Assembly (NCBI RefSeq): GCF_008831285.2
Contig: NC_045146.1
Span: forward strand, 4,786,972 to 4,846,971
Reading direction: 5' to 3'
DNA length: 60,000 nucleotides
From: Nymphaea colorata
Taxonomy: Eukaryota > Streptophyta > Magnoliopsida > Nymphaeales > Nymphaeaceae
The position numbers and the translations under genes were made by a program. Below are positions 21,697-33,090 of this stretch, piece after piece; position 1 is the first letter of the stretch, and every line of letters starts with the position of its first letter. Below the pieces are notes generated by a model. The model had not been told where the DNA came from and ran no database searches. It was given only the letters and a program-made list of their open reading frames with translations.

Positions 21697-23167
21697 ATTG
21701 TACCATTGCATTTACTTCATTCAAAGTCCCAAACACATACTTCAAATACCCCAATTTGGACATAAAGTCTAAAACAAATGCAATTGCAAAGAGGACATTG
21801 TTGTCCTTTTTCTAATATTTGTCAATTTTTTTTATACATTCTACATGTCAATGACCTTATAATCATTATCTATCACATAATGCAATGCTTTACAAATATT
21901 TGTGTACTACTTATATTTCTTCAAAACATAGTTGTTGCATGTCTACTGGTAAAGAAGATATTTTGGAGCATTATAGGATAACTTAAAAAACTGACACAAA
22001 GAAGATGCATATGACCATTCATCACTAGAAGGTAAATTTATAATTAGAATCATCATAAGCTAAATGTTAAAATGCATCTTTGTAGAACAATACATCTCTC
22101 AACATGACATATGTGAAATTCCATCGAGTATGAACATCATAGGTTAATTTCTTTGAACCATTCAAGCTCACTATTCTTATACAATCCTTAAAAGTATGTA
22201 ACCATTTTGGTGATTCATTTACATATTTAACACTTTCATGAATTTTTAAAATTATATCATGCAGATCCTGCATACTATCTTAAACCATAGAATTTAGAAT
22301 ATGTACAACCACAATGAATATGCAAACACTGCCCTTTCATTGGAATAAGGTTTTTTCTTCTTAAGTTCATTTTGAGTGTAGCTATTGTACTATCACTAAT
22401 CGAGTAATTTGTCGACAGTAATAGAAAACAATTTTGGCTGAATGTTTCATTTAGAAATACATTTTGATAAAACCTCACACAAACTATATGTATTATGTAG
22501 TAGAAGTACATACATAAAATTTAACATATGATCATGCAACTTCCACTCTCTATCAATATATTTTTCTATGCATAAATAACCCAATATTTGTTGTGAAATC
22601 CACATATCGAAAGTCAATGAAACTTGCTGCATAAAATTATTTATAAATCCTTCAAATTACATTTTCTTAGTCTTGTATATTGACATAATATTTTTTTTTC
22701 AACGACTTCTAGAAAATGGAACAAACCTTGGATGGCAAGCCTGAAGAAGTTTGTTATGAAATTCATATTATGCTAAATTAAACAAAAGCTTATGTGCTAT
22801 TACACACTTTGACATCAACTTCTTTATAGACTTCCATATCAATTTTTTCTATACATAAAGAAATTGTATAGAGTTACTAACTGCAAGTGATAAAGTTCTT
22901 TGTTTTTCTTCACAGGTTTACTTATTTAAATATAATTTTAGATGTTGATTTAAATGACCAGTTAGCACTGCATCCTTTCAGTGATTCTCCCAAAATGTTT
23001 TTATTTAGCAAGCTCTTCTCTCTTATACCTAACCATTGTAAAATCAGTCCATACTTTTGAAGTCCTTTTCTCTTGGAGATAGCTTTTCTTTCAGGAGATA
23101 AGTATGATTCATTTTCTTTGATAATAGGAGTTAGACAATATTTTTTATCAATAGAACTAGAAAACAT
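21697..23167 (-). pseudogene. hAT transposase, N-terminal part (split by CACTA)
   Basis: From 23167 downward on the minus strand: an N-terminal KAISKRK followed, after a shift, by a BED zinc-finger-like TSKVWTDFTMVRYKREELAK and GHLNQHL; then NKLLQACHPRFVPFSR; QQVSLTFDMWISQQILGYLC; a LHIHCGCT stretch; LHDIILKIHESVKYV, LTYDVHTRWNFTYVMLRDVL; and KKLTNIRK to LNEVNAMVQ, which ends at the CACTA boundary. These are the ordered landmarks of plant hAT (RICESLEEPER-like) transposases. The C-terminal dimerisation part is at 15130-15612. Several key positions are altered and frames shift repeatedly, so it is a pseudogene. Confidence 0.85.
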
Positions 23168-23954
23168 AACTAACTATATAGCCAATATAATAAAAGACAA
23201 CTTGAATTCCAAAAGTTGAGATGACACGAAGAAAATAAAAAAGAATAATAAAATGCACAATAAATATGGGCCCATTGTGAAAATGAACATGAAAAAAGTT
23301 GTCATTTAATTAAGCTATGCAAGCCATGTATGCACTTAAGATAGTAGAGATTTCATATGATTATAATACATAAGTTATAGAGGGTAAGAGACTATCCAAA
23401 CCTGAAACTAGTTTCAAGTGTGTAAAGTGTCAAGTTATCCTATAACTATTCCGTGCATCCTAAAGAGTATGGCATGGCACATTGGACAAATCCACTCCCA
23501 TCTTTGTGCCCCAAATTGCCTCCTCAACCGGGGCCTTAAATGGTGTAACGATCTTTATCAACCATTGTTTCTAAAATTGAAAGATTAAAATATCCAACTG
23601 AACAACCACTCGAGCAAAGACAAACTCAAACATAGAATGTTTCCTATAACTGCGGTAATGAGATGGCAAGATATATCGAGCTGCAGCTTGTATGCGCATA
23701 CAATAGATCAAAACAAGGTCGATCCGACTTCCTTCAGGTCAATCGACTTTGGATCACCAGTTTTTTCATAGGTGTGATGCCTGGGCATCGGATGTCAACA
23801 AAAAACAGTTAGAACCATCACGAAAAAGTTATCTTTCTAGGAACCTAACACAATATTATCTTTCACCGAAGATGAGAGAGAGCACCCGCGGCCACGACGA
23901 GGTGGAGATTAGATTATTTCACCGACTGTTTCACCACACAATATTATAAAAAAT
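23168..23954. other. Unassigned stretch upstream of the hAT remnant
   Basis: No recognisable gene. It should contain the hAT 5' terminus, but I could not find an inverted repeat matching the other side. Confidence 0.3.
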
Positions 23955-24440
23955 TGGGACGTACCAGCGGTCAGGGTCCAGCTGATTCACAACATAGAAG
24001 AAGAAGAAGAAAAGGAAAAAGAAGAAGAAACTGCGGGGGCCCTACCGCTGGTTGGGATCCAACCTTGGGCAGCAGAGCACTCAGTAGGTGCCGTTGGCGG
24101 CCAGGCAGGCTGGTGACGGTGATGGCAAGGCAGCAACGGGGAGGAGAAGGCGGTGACGGCAAGGCAACGACGACGACTCAGCGAGGCAGAGACCGATGGC
24201 AAGGGGCAAGAGCTTCATTCTAAAGTGGAAGAAGAAGAAGAAGAAGAAGAAGACGGGGACCTACCGGCCGTCGGGGTCCGGCTACCATCTATCCGGCAAC
24301 GACGAGGCGGTCTGCTGCGTTTTGGGCGATTTTTGCAATGACATGGGTTCGGCAGTAGGTGATCCGGCGACAGTGATGGCGAGGCGGCGGCGATGAAGGC
24401 AAGGCAAAGATTGAAGGTCCGACGGGTGACGGCGACCCCG
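23955..24440. repeat. GAA/GGC-rich imperfect duplication
   Basis: Two related blocks each begin with a GACGTACCAGCGGTC- or GACCTACCGGCCGTC-like word and hold GCGGTGACGGCAAGGC- or GGCGACAGTGATGGCGAGGC-like words. AGAAGAAGAAG tracts lie at about 23996-24030 and 24227-24253. Frames are open on both strands because of the low complexity. No protein family is recognised. Confidence 0.45.
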
Positions 24441-24870
24441 TCTGGGGTGGGCACTGATCCCCTTATAATAAAAAAATTTATTTTTAATATAAAATATATT
24501 TTTAATAATAAAAAATATATATTATTAGTAATAAAAATATTGTTTAAAAGTTATCAGGATCGAACCTTCATGGGCTAATTTCAGTCGGGGCTCGAGCCCG
24601 ACCTTGAGCCAGGTTTTTTGGACCCAGACTCAGTTGGGTACCGGGTACCCGCCGCCGACTAGAAGAACGACCCTTAGCCAAGAGGCAGACGAGGTTCATT
24701 CGTTTGTTCAAATGAAAGAAAATGAAAGCAATCGGGCTTCCCGTTCTCAAGTCCTAATTAAAAAAAGTATTTTTTTTTTAATGGTAATACTAAAGCGACG
24801 GGCCCAACGGGCAGAATACTGAGCCCAAGCCCGTTAGGCGATCTCGGGTTAAAGTCAGGCTGGGTATAGT
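24441..24870. mobile_element. Degraded GC-armed MITE related to that at 16110
   Basis: It begins GGGGTGGGCACTG, has an almost pure A/T core (about 24465-24545), and then GC-rich words (GGGCTCGAGCCCGAC, GGGTACCGGGTACCC, GGGCCCAACGGGC). The layout is like the intact MITE at 16110. A clean right terminus and target duplication are not seen. Confidence 0.4.
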
Positions 24871-25390
24871 GTACCCGCTAACAGACCGTTTCGGCGTTTT
24901 GGTGTCCTGCGTATGATGATTGGATTTTAGGTCGATTATCAACGATTGGGGGCATGCGTAGATGGGGGAGAAAAATTTGGCAGCTTAGATTTCATACGTT
25001 GTAAAAGTAACTATCATATCCCGTGCATACCGGTAAGGGAAGCTCCATCGACTGTTTCTCTTTCCCCCTTTCTATCTATTTTCACTTTCTCTCTCTCCCT
25101 CTATTCTTTTTCCAATTAGTAACGCAGAGACTACACTTTGCATGACACAGATTTGGTTGTTAATAACTGATTTAAGCCCTTTGCTTTTTACTATTTTCTG
25201 TAGGTAAGAATGGTAATACAACTTTGAGGAAGGTTTGTCCGGCTTCCCATTTTGTATGGTTAGGGACACCACTTATTTTTTTGATAATACAAATAATATT
25301 ATTGATTAGTGTTCTCTCTCTCTCTCCATATTGAAATGGCTGGTAATTGTTTCTAGCAATGGACATACATGTTGACAACTATTACTGATA
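24871..25390. other. Unassigned stretch with CT-rich tract
   Basis: A CT-rich tract lies at about 25048-25112. No gene, RNA or repeat is recognised otherwise. Confidence 0.3.
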
Positions 25391-25616
25391 CACTACCAAT
25401 CAGCGACATTATTATTAGCGACATGACATGATGTGTCATTGGAAATGGCTCCGACGATGTATATGACTGTCGCTACTTGCAACTGCGTCTATTTTCAAGA
25501 GCATTGCTGCTTGTGACAATGACATGACTCGATTTGTTAGTGCAAAGAGGTACGACAATGTACAAGTGCATCGCCAATTGCAACTGACGACGTGCAAGAG
25601 CATTTTTACTTGCAAT

Positions 25617-26081
25617 TAGGGGTAAACAACGAGCTCGAGTTCATGAGTCGGCTCGTTCAATTAATCGAGTTGAGTTCAAGCTCAATACGTAACTGACGAG
25701 TCGAACTCGAGCCTCAATCGAGTTTGTCGAGCCTTAATCAAGTTGATATATTCAAACGAGTTTACGAGTTTGTTGAGCCTTAATCAAGTCGAGCTCGAGC
25801 TCATCACATAACGATGAATATCAATTCTATTCAAACGAGTTTGTCGAGCCTTAATCAAGTCTAGCTCAAGTTCAACACGTAACGATGAATATCAATTCTA
25901 TTCAAACGAGTTTGTTGAGCCTTAATCGAGTTCGAGCTCGAGCTCAACACATAACTGCTGAATTGAGCTCGAGTTGCTTCCGTCGACCTATTCTCGAGCT
26001 AAGTCGAGCTCAAGGTTTCAGTAATCAAGCCGAGCTCGAGCTGACTAGACTCAGGCTCGACTGGGCTCGTGTTCACTCCTA
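25617..26081. mobile_element. hAT-type MITE (465 bp) with perfect 8-bp target duplication
   Basis: It starts TAGGGGTAAACAACGAGC and the inverse of its end reads TAGGAGTGAACACGAGCC. It is flanked on both sides by CTTGCAAT (25609-25616 and 26082-26089), an exact 8-bp duplication as hAT elements make. The interior is rich in CGAGCTCGAG words and a ~75-bp tandem repeat. It is inserted in the small CACTA-like element. Confidence 0.88.
25742..25945. repeat. ~75-bp tandem repeat within the MITE
   Basis: About two and a half copies of a unit containing TTCAAACGAGTTTGT, GAGCCTTAATCAAGT, CGAGCTC and ATGAATATCAATTCTA. It is fully inside the hAT MITE. Confidence 0.75.
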
Positions 26082-26249
26082 CTTGCAATTGCTACAATGT
26101 ACAGTAGCATCACTGGTTGAATCTACGACGATGTACAAGAATGTCACTACGTAAAGCAGCGATCATGTACATCAATGCTTTTTTTGGCAACACAGATCAA
26201 TATTTGAGACGCAAAAGCAGGGTCGCTGATTTGTAAATCTCTTGTAGTG

Positions 26250-27414
26250 CCTATTGCTTTCTCATGTTATGTTTCGTTGGCCTTTTTTACATATATAAAA
26301 TTTGTTGCTGTTATATATTTAAGTTTTTTGTGACGCTTTCCTTTTTTAAAAAGTTTTTCATTATGGAGACGTTATGTCAAAGGATCTGATTCGGATTGAG
26401 TATCCATCCAAACAGTTTCAAGTTGGATGCAGAAAAAAAATAAGATTTGATTGAAGGATTGAATTAAATTTGGATTTAAGAAATAACACCCAATTTGGAT
26501 TCAGTTTAAATAAATGTTTATTTAGATTTAGTTGCAAACTTTCATTCAGTTTTAAATAAATATCAGATACCTAATATTTATACCTTTTGAAAGTCAGTTC
26601 TTGACATATCATAATGTGTTGTAAATTGTTGGTTATATATCTAAAAGTTGGATTTGGATTTGAATGTGAATTTAAAAATTCGATTTAGATTGTGAATTTA
26701 GAACAAAATTCAGATATAATATAAATTTTTTTCATCATACTCGAATCTGAATTCAAATTTCAATATATGAACATCTGATAAATTTAATATCATAAACGTT
26801 ACATCCACTTTTAGTCATGCACAACGATTTTTAGTGGAAGAATCTTGTCATAAATTTTTATTCCACCAACTTTTTTCAAAGTTCCTATTACTATTAGGAA
26901 GTATACCACATACACTACAAAAAATATTCTAGATGCTCTTAGATTAAATATATTTATATTTGAAGATTAATCTTTTCAAAATACTTAGGCTAATATTTTT
27001 TCAGGTGCTTTTCTTTCACCGGTTTGTTTCCACGCATTGCCTAGGCTTTCTACGATGCATGCTTGTTTATGTGTGCATATACATAAAATCTCAGACAGCG
27101 TTTTAATGGGAAAAACCAATATGAATTGTTTGTACATTCACCAGTGCAGGCATCATCTCTCTTTAAGGTAAAAGAGCCAAACCCAAAAGCTCGTCCCGTT
27201 TCACTTGTTGATGCTTGGTCACAGGCTCATTCTGTTTGAGTAGGAAGAGTATTCAATTCCACTACTCGGTTTGATATCCGAAACATGTTATCACCCAAAG
27301 GCGGAACCAAGAATTTTTCATTGCAGAAGCCAAACTATACTTTTAAAAATTTAACAGGAATGGAAATATAATTTTCTTTGGTCCAACTCTATGCTAACTT
27401 TTATCTGAAGCCAT
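26250..27414. other. Unassigned AT-rich stretch
   Basis: It includes a region rich in GATTTGGATT- and AAATTCAGAT-like words (26380-26760) and a lone CACTA-like terminus CACTACAAAAAATATTC at 26913 without a partner. No gene is recognised. Confidence 0.3.
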
Positions 27415-28010
27415 ATGTGCATGGTGCATCTTCTCGCTCCTCAATCTCTCTTCTTACTCAACACACTTGGACACCAAATCATTGAATGTCCGTTCATCAT
27501 TATGTGTATTGTAAGAGATCTTAAACGAACTAATCTCAACAGATAGAGATGATATAATTAAGTGGACCAGAAAGTAGTCAGGAATGGTAACTTTCATATC
27601 ATTCTGCTGAGATGCCATGTTTCTCATTTCTAGCATATGCTAACGGATGCTACCCCCACCCATATATTTCATAGATGTGAGCTTTGGCATCAAGGTGCTA
27701 GTCCTAGCCTTGTTTGAACTAACAAACTGATCCTCTACAACATTGAAAAATTCATTCACAGTTTGATAAGGGGGTATAGTTCCCCAAATATTCTTAGCAA
27801 CTCTAGACTGCAGCAAGTTAAGATTGCTCCCACTTATCAAAGACGACTTTCTCATCTATTGTACTTTTATCAGTTAAAGGGGCAGGTTCATTCACACGAA
27901 ATGCTAGAACTAGATCGATACACCCCAATATTAACAATATAGTTCCAATCAGTAAAATTAGATCCATCTAGAATAGGAATATTACTTGAGCCATAAAAAA
28001 GTAACAAACT
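27415..28010 (-). pseudogene. Ty1/copia gag fragment
   Basis: On the minus strand from 28010 downward: NIPILDGSNFTDWNY, then EPAPLTDKSTIDEKVVF with DKW, AKNIWGTIPPYQTVNEFF, EDQFVSSNKARTSTLM, LTSMKYMGGGSIR, MLEMRNMASQQNDMKV, FLVHLIISSL and EERLRSEKMHH. This is the UBN2-type gag of copia elements, nearly complete across that domain but with shifts and stops. No LTR, zinc knuckle or pol is next to it, so it is an isolated piece. It lies upstream of the ankyrin exons in opposite orientation, perhaps in an intron or promoter region of that gene. Confidence 0.85.
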
Positions 28011-28333
28011 AGGCACTGCAATGACAAAAGATAAATATTCATGCTCTATCAAGACGATGGAAAAACAAATATGATAATAAGCTCCCTTATTATTTGCTTT
28101 TTCTTATTCAAGTGTGGGGTTATTACAGCCTCATTTTGGTAAAAAACCATAACACGTCAATACACTTCGCCTTCCAATATTTGATAAAACTAAAGGAACA
28201 TGTAACCAAGGACAGTCGACATGACACCTTTGAATGCTGCATGTCTCATGTATTGAATTACATTTCCTTCACCTTATCCTATTAAACTACAAACATAAAG
28301 ACAACCACCTTTGAGCAGTGCAACATTTCTATG

Positions 28334-28340
<7 letters not shown>

Positions 28341-28377
<37 letters not shown>
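28341..28377. repeat. (AT)n microsatellite
   Basis: Uninterrupted AT dinucleotides, followed by non-repetitive sequence. Confidence 0.9.
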
Positions 28378-28378
<1 letters not shown>

Positions 28379-28684
28379 CCGTATCTCTGTACCCGTATTT
28401 TCTCAAGTTACGGTGCCCGTGTCTGCATCTTTCTACCGATACCCAAATGGTACCGATACCCATGTGACTTAGAAGCTTGCCTTAAGCCAAGAGGTAACCA
28501 GATGAGTTGAATCAGAACATGAAAGACTAAATTGTGTTACTGTCTTCCCCAAATTATGTTTCTACCTTCTTCCCCAACTTATGTTTCTACCTTGGAAGAT
28601 AATAAAACCTTGTTTTAAATAGTCTTAGTTCTCTAGTTGTTAATGAGATTTTTTCTGATTGCAGAATGTTGTTTTTTTCTGCAG

Positions 28685-29066
28685 GATGTCAATATCACAA
28701 ATGCAGAGAAAAATACTCCACTGCACTGGGCCTGTCTCAATGGACATTCTGAGGTAATAAGAGATATTGCATGAAACTGGGTATTATGAGTTGAGAGCGA
28801 TGTACATTTAGTGTTTCTAATAGGTTGTCAGAAATTTGATTTTGGCTGGAGCGGATGTGGCTGCCCTGAATAGGTATAGCCTTTCTATCATGGAAGCAAT
28901 ACTTTTTCTGTACAATGTACATTAATACAGCTTCTTTGGTATAAACATTTGTAGTCATGAACGCACTCCACTGGACGAAGCTGTGAACATGGGGAAGATG
29001 GACATTGTTGATGTAATCAGTTCTGCATCTGCACTGGCGGAACTGGTGGGAGTTAATATTTCCTAG
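28685..29066 (+). CDS. Ankyrin-repeat protein, last three exons
   Basis: Three exons join in frame with small GT-AG introns: 28685-28753, 28824-28873 and 28955-29066. The first begins after TTTTTTTCTGCAG and encodes a typical ankyrin helix pair (NTPLHWACLNGHSEV). The second continues VVRNLILAGADVAALN. The third encodes SHERTPLDEAVNMGKMDIV, a last repeat, and then a short acidic/hydrophobic tail ending at TAG (29064-29066). The splice phases agree (the second exon ends two bases into a codon). The arrangement resembles small plant ankyrin proteins of the P16F5.05c/YAR1-like group, which is inference from memory of the repeat ending. The start and upstream exons are not seen in the window; a copia gag fragment and AT repeats lie upstream. 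No stop or shift disturbs the visible part, so it may be a live gene. Confidence 0.8.
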
Positions 29067-29292
29067 AGAGATTAATATATCTTGACTCTAATGTTCCTTT
29101 GACATCATGGCACAGGCATGTTAGCACAGTCGCATTGGAGTCTCTCTTTTTCCCTTTCATAGCTGTGGATTACATTCCCATTATCATTATGGTGCCTCTA
29201 GAATAATGCAACTCTTTTAAACTTAAATCTCTTCGGCCATTTTTGCTGTGGCTGCAAAACATGTAATTGCCTTTTTTTTAAAAAAAATTATA

Positions 29293-29367
<75 letters not shown>

Positions 29368-30170
29368 AATACATATATTCTAACATGAACCGTCTAGCTA
29401 AGTTGAGGTAAGCGTGTCAAGTTTGTAGAGACGAAGTTTGTGCAATTGTTGATCGGTATATTTATGAGCTTTGGCATGAGAATAGCTATGTTTTGAGAAA
29501 CAATCATGCATCAGATGGAACCTATGCACATGTACAGCTTTATTGTTCAATAAATGATGAAACTGTTGATCCATGTGACCCAAAAACAAAGGGGAAGAGT
29601 ACAATGTAAGAATGGACATGAATCAGGATTCCCACGACCGATAAATCTTTGGAATCAGGATCCCTAATGGGTTGAACAATAAACCAAAGAAATGGGAGCT
29701 TAAAGATATGTTGTATGGCCTCATTTCAGAACCCTTAGTACTTCAAAGTTTCAAACTCCATTTTCATTCAAAAAATTGAATTTTTCAGATGTATTATTTC
29801 CAATGTGCCCTTTCTGTGTTAAAAACTTTATTCCTCATTGTAGACCACTTTCTGATTAGTTATAAGTTTTCAAGGCACTCGTTTTCTAACACTTCATATG
29901 TTAACATTCACGTCCCTGAAAGACATGGTATCCACCCATGGATGTTAGTTTTTCTGCTGTTGATCTAAAGATTAATGTGTTAGATCATGAGTTTATGTTT
30001 AATGTGATTTTCATATACTAAAGGTTAATGGTCCATAATTGTGAACCACTGGCTATTCATGTAACTGTAGAGATGAAACCCAAAAGGTCTGCTCAACGAA
30101 GCATTTAAATGCTGTGGTAGTCACTGGATCATAATTTATTGTAGACTGTGGACCTTACCTCTCTCCCTCC

Positions 30171-30237
<67 letters not shown>

Positions 30238-30305
30238 CTTTTAGCAAATGATGATAGGGCGTAAACAACCTAAAGATAGGTATAAACCTATATTCTTGAG
30301 ACTTT

Positions 30306-30361
<56 letters not shown>

Positions 30362-31191
30362 ATTTCACAGGAGAAAAATGTGTGCACCAACCAAGGAAGT
30401 ATACCAACCAACACTAAAACTGCTTTAAAGATGCATGCCAAAGTGAGGGGCCAAGAGGCCCATTATATAAGCCAAGAGATTTCTTGCCATTGGGAGCCCA
30501 ACGGCCCTCCAACAGCTGAATTAACTTATATGTAAAAAGTACACAAAATGGAAATAGAAAGGAAAAAAATACAAAAGGAATTACAAAAAGAAGAGAAGAT
30601 TACAACAAAAGAAATACAAAAGATCCTTAATTTTTCTAACATAGAGTGCGATTTAGTTTTTCTGGCCACCTGAAGTTGTTTTTGGTGACCTGACTGTCAA
30701 TGTGCTCGGAATGTCCTAAACCATAAGATTGTAAGCATTGCAAAAGATCTGATGCATACTTTTTTTCAGTTCTGAGTTTTTGACATTTTGAGCGCATCAG
30801 TATGGTTAGATTTACAGGAGATGGAAACAACTTCAGTTGTCTGGGAAACTTGGACAACGTCTTAGATGTCATAATTCTGAGCGACATGGTCAATGGTCTC
30901 TCTCTCTCTTTTGATATATATATATATATATATATATATATTGAACTTGATATATATACATGTCTGTGTGTGTGTGTGTGCGCATGTGTATGTGTGTCTG
31001 TTTGTTATAGCCGGTACAAGTGTGGGGTGGCTCGAAATTTGAAAGTAATGGAAGTACTTAGTGATTGCTAATGATGTTTTGCCAATTAAAATTTTTTTAA
31101 AGTGAAACAGAGAACAGGTCTACTCATTAGCATGAAGATCAAACTGGTACACCTGTTTAATTTGCTACTTGTACGTAACTGCTTGCTACAG
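29067..31191. other. Ankyrin 3' UTR and non-coding DNA with several microsatellites
   Basis: After the ankyrin stop there is AT-rich sequence that should hold the 3' UTR. Pure AT tracts lie at 29305-29367, 30182-30235, 30309-30350 and 30914-30941, and a TG-rich tract at 30961-31000. An open frame from 30248 to 30535 starts in an AT repeat and is not recognisable. I found no exon of the downstream Pol III-like gene here. Confidence 0.45.
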
Positions 31192-31426
31192 TGCTAGGTG
31201 GATTGGAAACCACGGTTTCACAAGAGGGATTGATGATGTCCAACCAGAGGGGAGGCTTGCAAAGAAAATTAGTCGTGTTATACAACTGGCACAGAACCAC
31301 TGCAATTCTTATATAGATGAATACAATAAAGGAGTACTTCAACCACAGCCTGTCTCTACTGCTGCCGAAACTTTGGAAGCTATGATAACTAGTGAGCTGA
31401 GTGGCAGCCGAGAGAAAGTTGGAGAG
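31192..31426 (+). CDS. RNA polymerase III largest-subunit-like exon (single exon)
   Basis: A 235-bp exon is bounded by CTACAG and GTAACA. It reads one base plus 78 codons, ARWIGNHGF, GIDDVQPEGRLAKK, HCNSYIDEYNKGVLQPQPVS and AAETLEAMITSEL. The order IGN-x-GF, GIDDVQP, Y(I)xxxNxGxLQxxP, AxxTLEAxI is that of the large subunit of RNA polymerase III (RPC1/NRPC1), which catalyses synthesis of tRNAs and 5S rRNA in the nucleus. The usual FSIGIDDVQPG reads FTRGIDDVQPE here. The next conserved exon (the CGSKGS/ISQM region) is not found up to 35100, nor are upstream exons. It is either part of a gene with very large, transposon-filled introns or a captured or duplicated exon. Confidence 0.7.
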
Positions 31427-33090
31427 GTAACAAGAACTTTTTGCTTTTGAGCTTCTGAACGTGGTTGTAGGAAATTTCCATAGAACTGTGAAAAGGAGGA
31501 CATTTCAAAAGCGAAGTCATTTTAAAAACAAAACTAAGTTCATATCTGCATGTACATGTGTGCTATGTTGTATATTTATTTATTTATTCTATCCATAAAA
31601 CACATGTAAGCATGCTTATTGGTGTAAGCTGAGTTAGCAACGTTTGTGCATCTATGCATGTGTACGCATGCATGTAGCAATAAAGCACAGTTGAACACTT
31701 TTTTTTTTCATGTACCTTGACAAACCTTTTCACCGGGTCGTTGGTCTAGAGATCTGGTTTTGGGCCTCACGTTTTACTAAATTTTTCAATTGAATTCTTC
31801 CTTTTAAATTCCAACATTGGTCTGCGTAGTACATTGATGAATTATATCAGAGATGACCTGAAGGGCCTTCTGCTGTAGGCATGGTTCGTTGGTATGTTTT
31901 GTGCCTGTCTTGTGGTCAAACTAGTTATAAGATTTTTTTCGTCCAGCTACATGGCTGCATCTCTGATGCTATAGAATATTGGGCTGACATAATTGATATA
32001 TACTTTTATCTATCAATTTACAATGTGCATGGTTGACCTTCTGGAACCAATTTTTTCTCCTTTTTTTCTGTTATATGTGCATCCAGCTGATGAGGATTTG
32101 GGAAGCATTCGGCCGTGGAATTGGAGATGGAAATGATGATGGGAATAAAAATGAGATTAGAGAACAAAGATAAGCAGGAAGAAGACAAAATGTATTCCCA
32201 TTCTCGACTTCTACTCCAGCTCCAAAACAGAGCATAAAAGAGCCTGCTAACCAGAAAAAAACCAAAAAAGGGAGAAAATGTTCCTCCTGAATCCCTAACC
32301 CAACTGGCTTCCTCAAGCAAGAAAGCACCAAAACTTTCAGGTTCGCCGGAGGCAGGCCTTCCATTCAGCAATTACCAAGTGTCAACAAAAGGCTGCCTAC
32401 TGGCATCTCTTGATTGTGATTTAGGTCACAGTGAGTTGTTCATAGCACCATCTGCACCGATCTTAGCAGGATGGAACAAAAGGTCATTAAACCCATTGCA
32501 CACCGACAACCAAAGAATATTTTATTTTAAAAACCAATTTTTCTGCCCACAATATGCGTGCTTCTAGTGGTAGGAACCAGATCCCATGTGTTATTGGCCT
32601 GAGTAGCTTTGACTTCTTCATCCCTGGCATAAACTCATCCAAGCTTCTCAAAGGCTTGGAGCAAGCCAGATAATACTTCAGATCGGTTTAATGATGTGAA
32701 CGTTGGATTGGACCATCATGCTATGAATGTTTCCAGCAGCATTTTCTCTATACGAGGATGATTCATGCAATATTGTAAGAGTGGTTCGGAATTCCCTATT
32801 GGAACAAAACTGAGAAGGCGTCATGTAATTGAGTTCCATGTCTACGACTGATACACACCCACTTGGAACGCAGACAAAAGCACAAGGACTATCACAGAGT
32901 AGGGATATTATGCGAACGTATAGGCGACGACACCGAGGGATAAGCACACAATGAGTTAGTAGTCAGCAGGTCAGGGACGAAGGTCAGAGGTGGATGGGTC
33001 GGGCAGACGAAGACGGCACAGCTGGGTTAGTTCGAGGCAGATCGGGTGCAGCCAAGAGTGCATCCGGGTCAGGTTCAACATGTATGAGCT
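31427..33090. other. Unassigned stretch downstream of the Pol III-like exon
   Basis: No recognisable exon, RNA gene or transposon gene. Minus-strand open frames at 32018-32371 overlap each other and carry hydrophobic stretches without a family signature. Confidence 0.3.

Larger units (their letters stand above)
25391..26249. mobile_element. Small non-autonomous CACTA-like element
   Basis: The left end reads CACTACCAATCAGCGAC. The inverse of the right end reads CACTACAAGAGATTTAC and then AAATCAGCGACC, so they match if about 12 bases are missing from the left. Subterminal words such as CGACAATGTACAAG and CGACGATGTACAAG occur near both ends. The flanking triplets do not match. Without the inserted MITE it is about 390 bp and has no coding capacity. 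Confidence 0.55.

Noticed and set aside
23954-24454. Cluster of overlapping frames rich in Arg, Gly, Ser or Lys
   Set aside because: Driven by GAA and GGC repeats on both strands; no family signature.
26913-26929. Lone CACTA-like terminus
   Set aside because: No partner terminus, subterminal repeats or target duplication were found.
30248-30535. 95-residue frame with a YIYIYI stretch
   Set aside because: It begins in an AT microsatellite; the rest has no recognisable domain.
32018-32371. Hydrophobic minus-strand frames suggesting a membrane protein
   Set aside because: Two overlapping frames without homology I can recognise, no start context and no neighbours in support.
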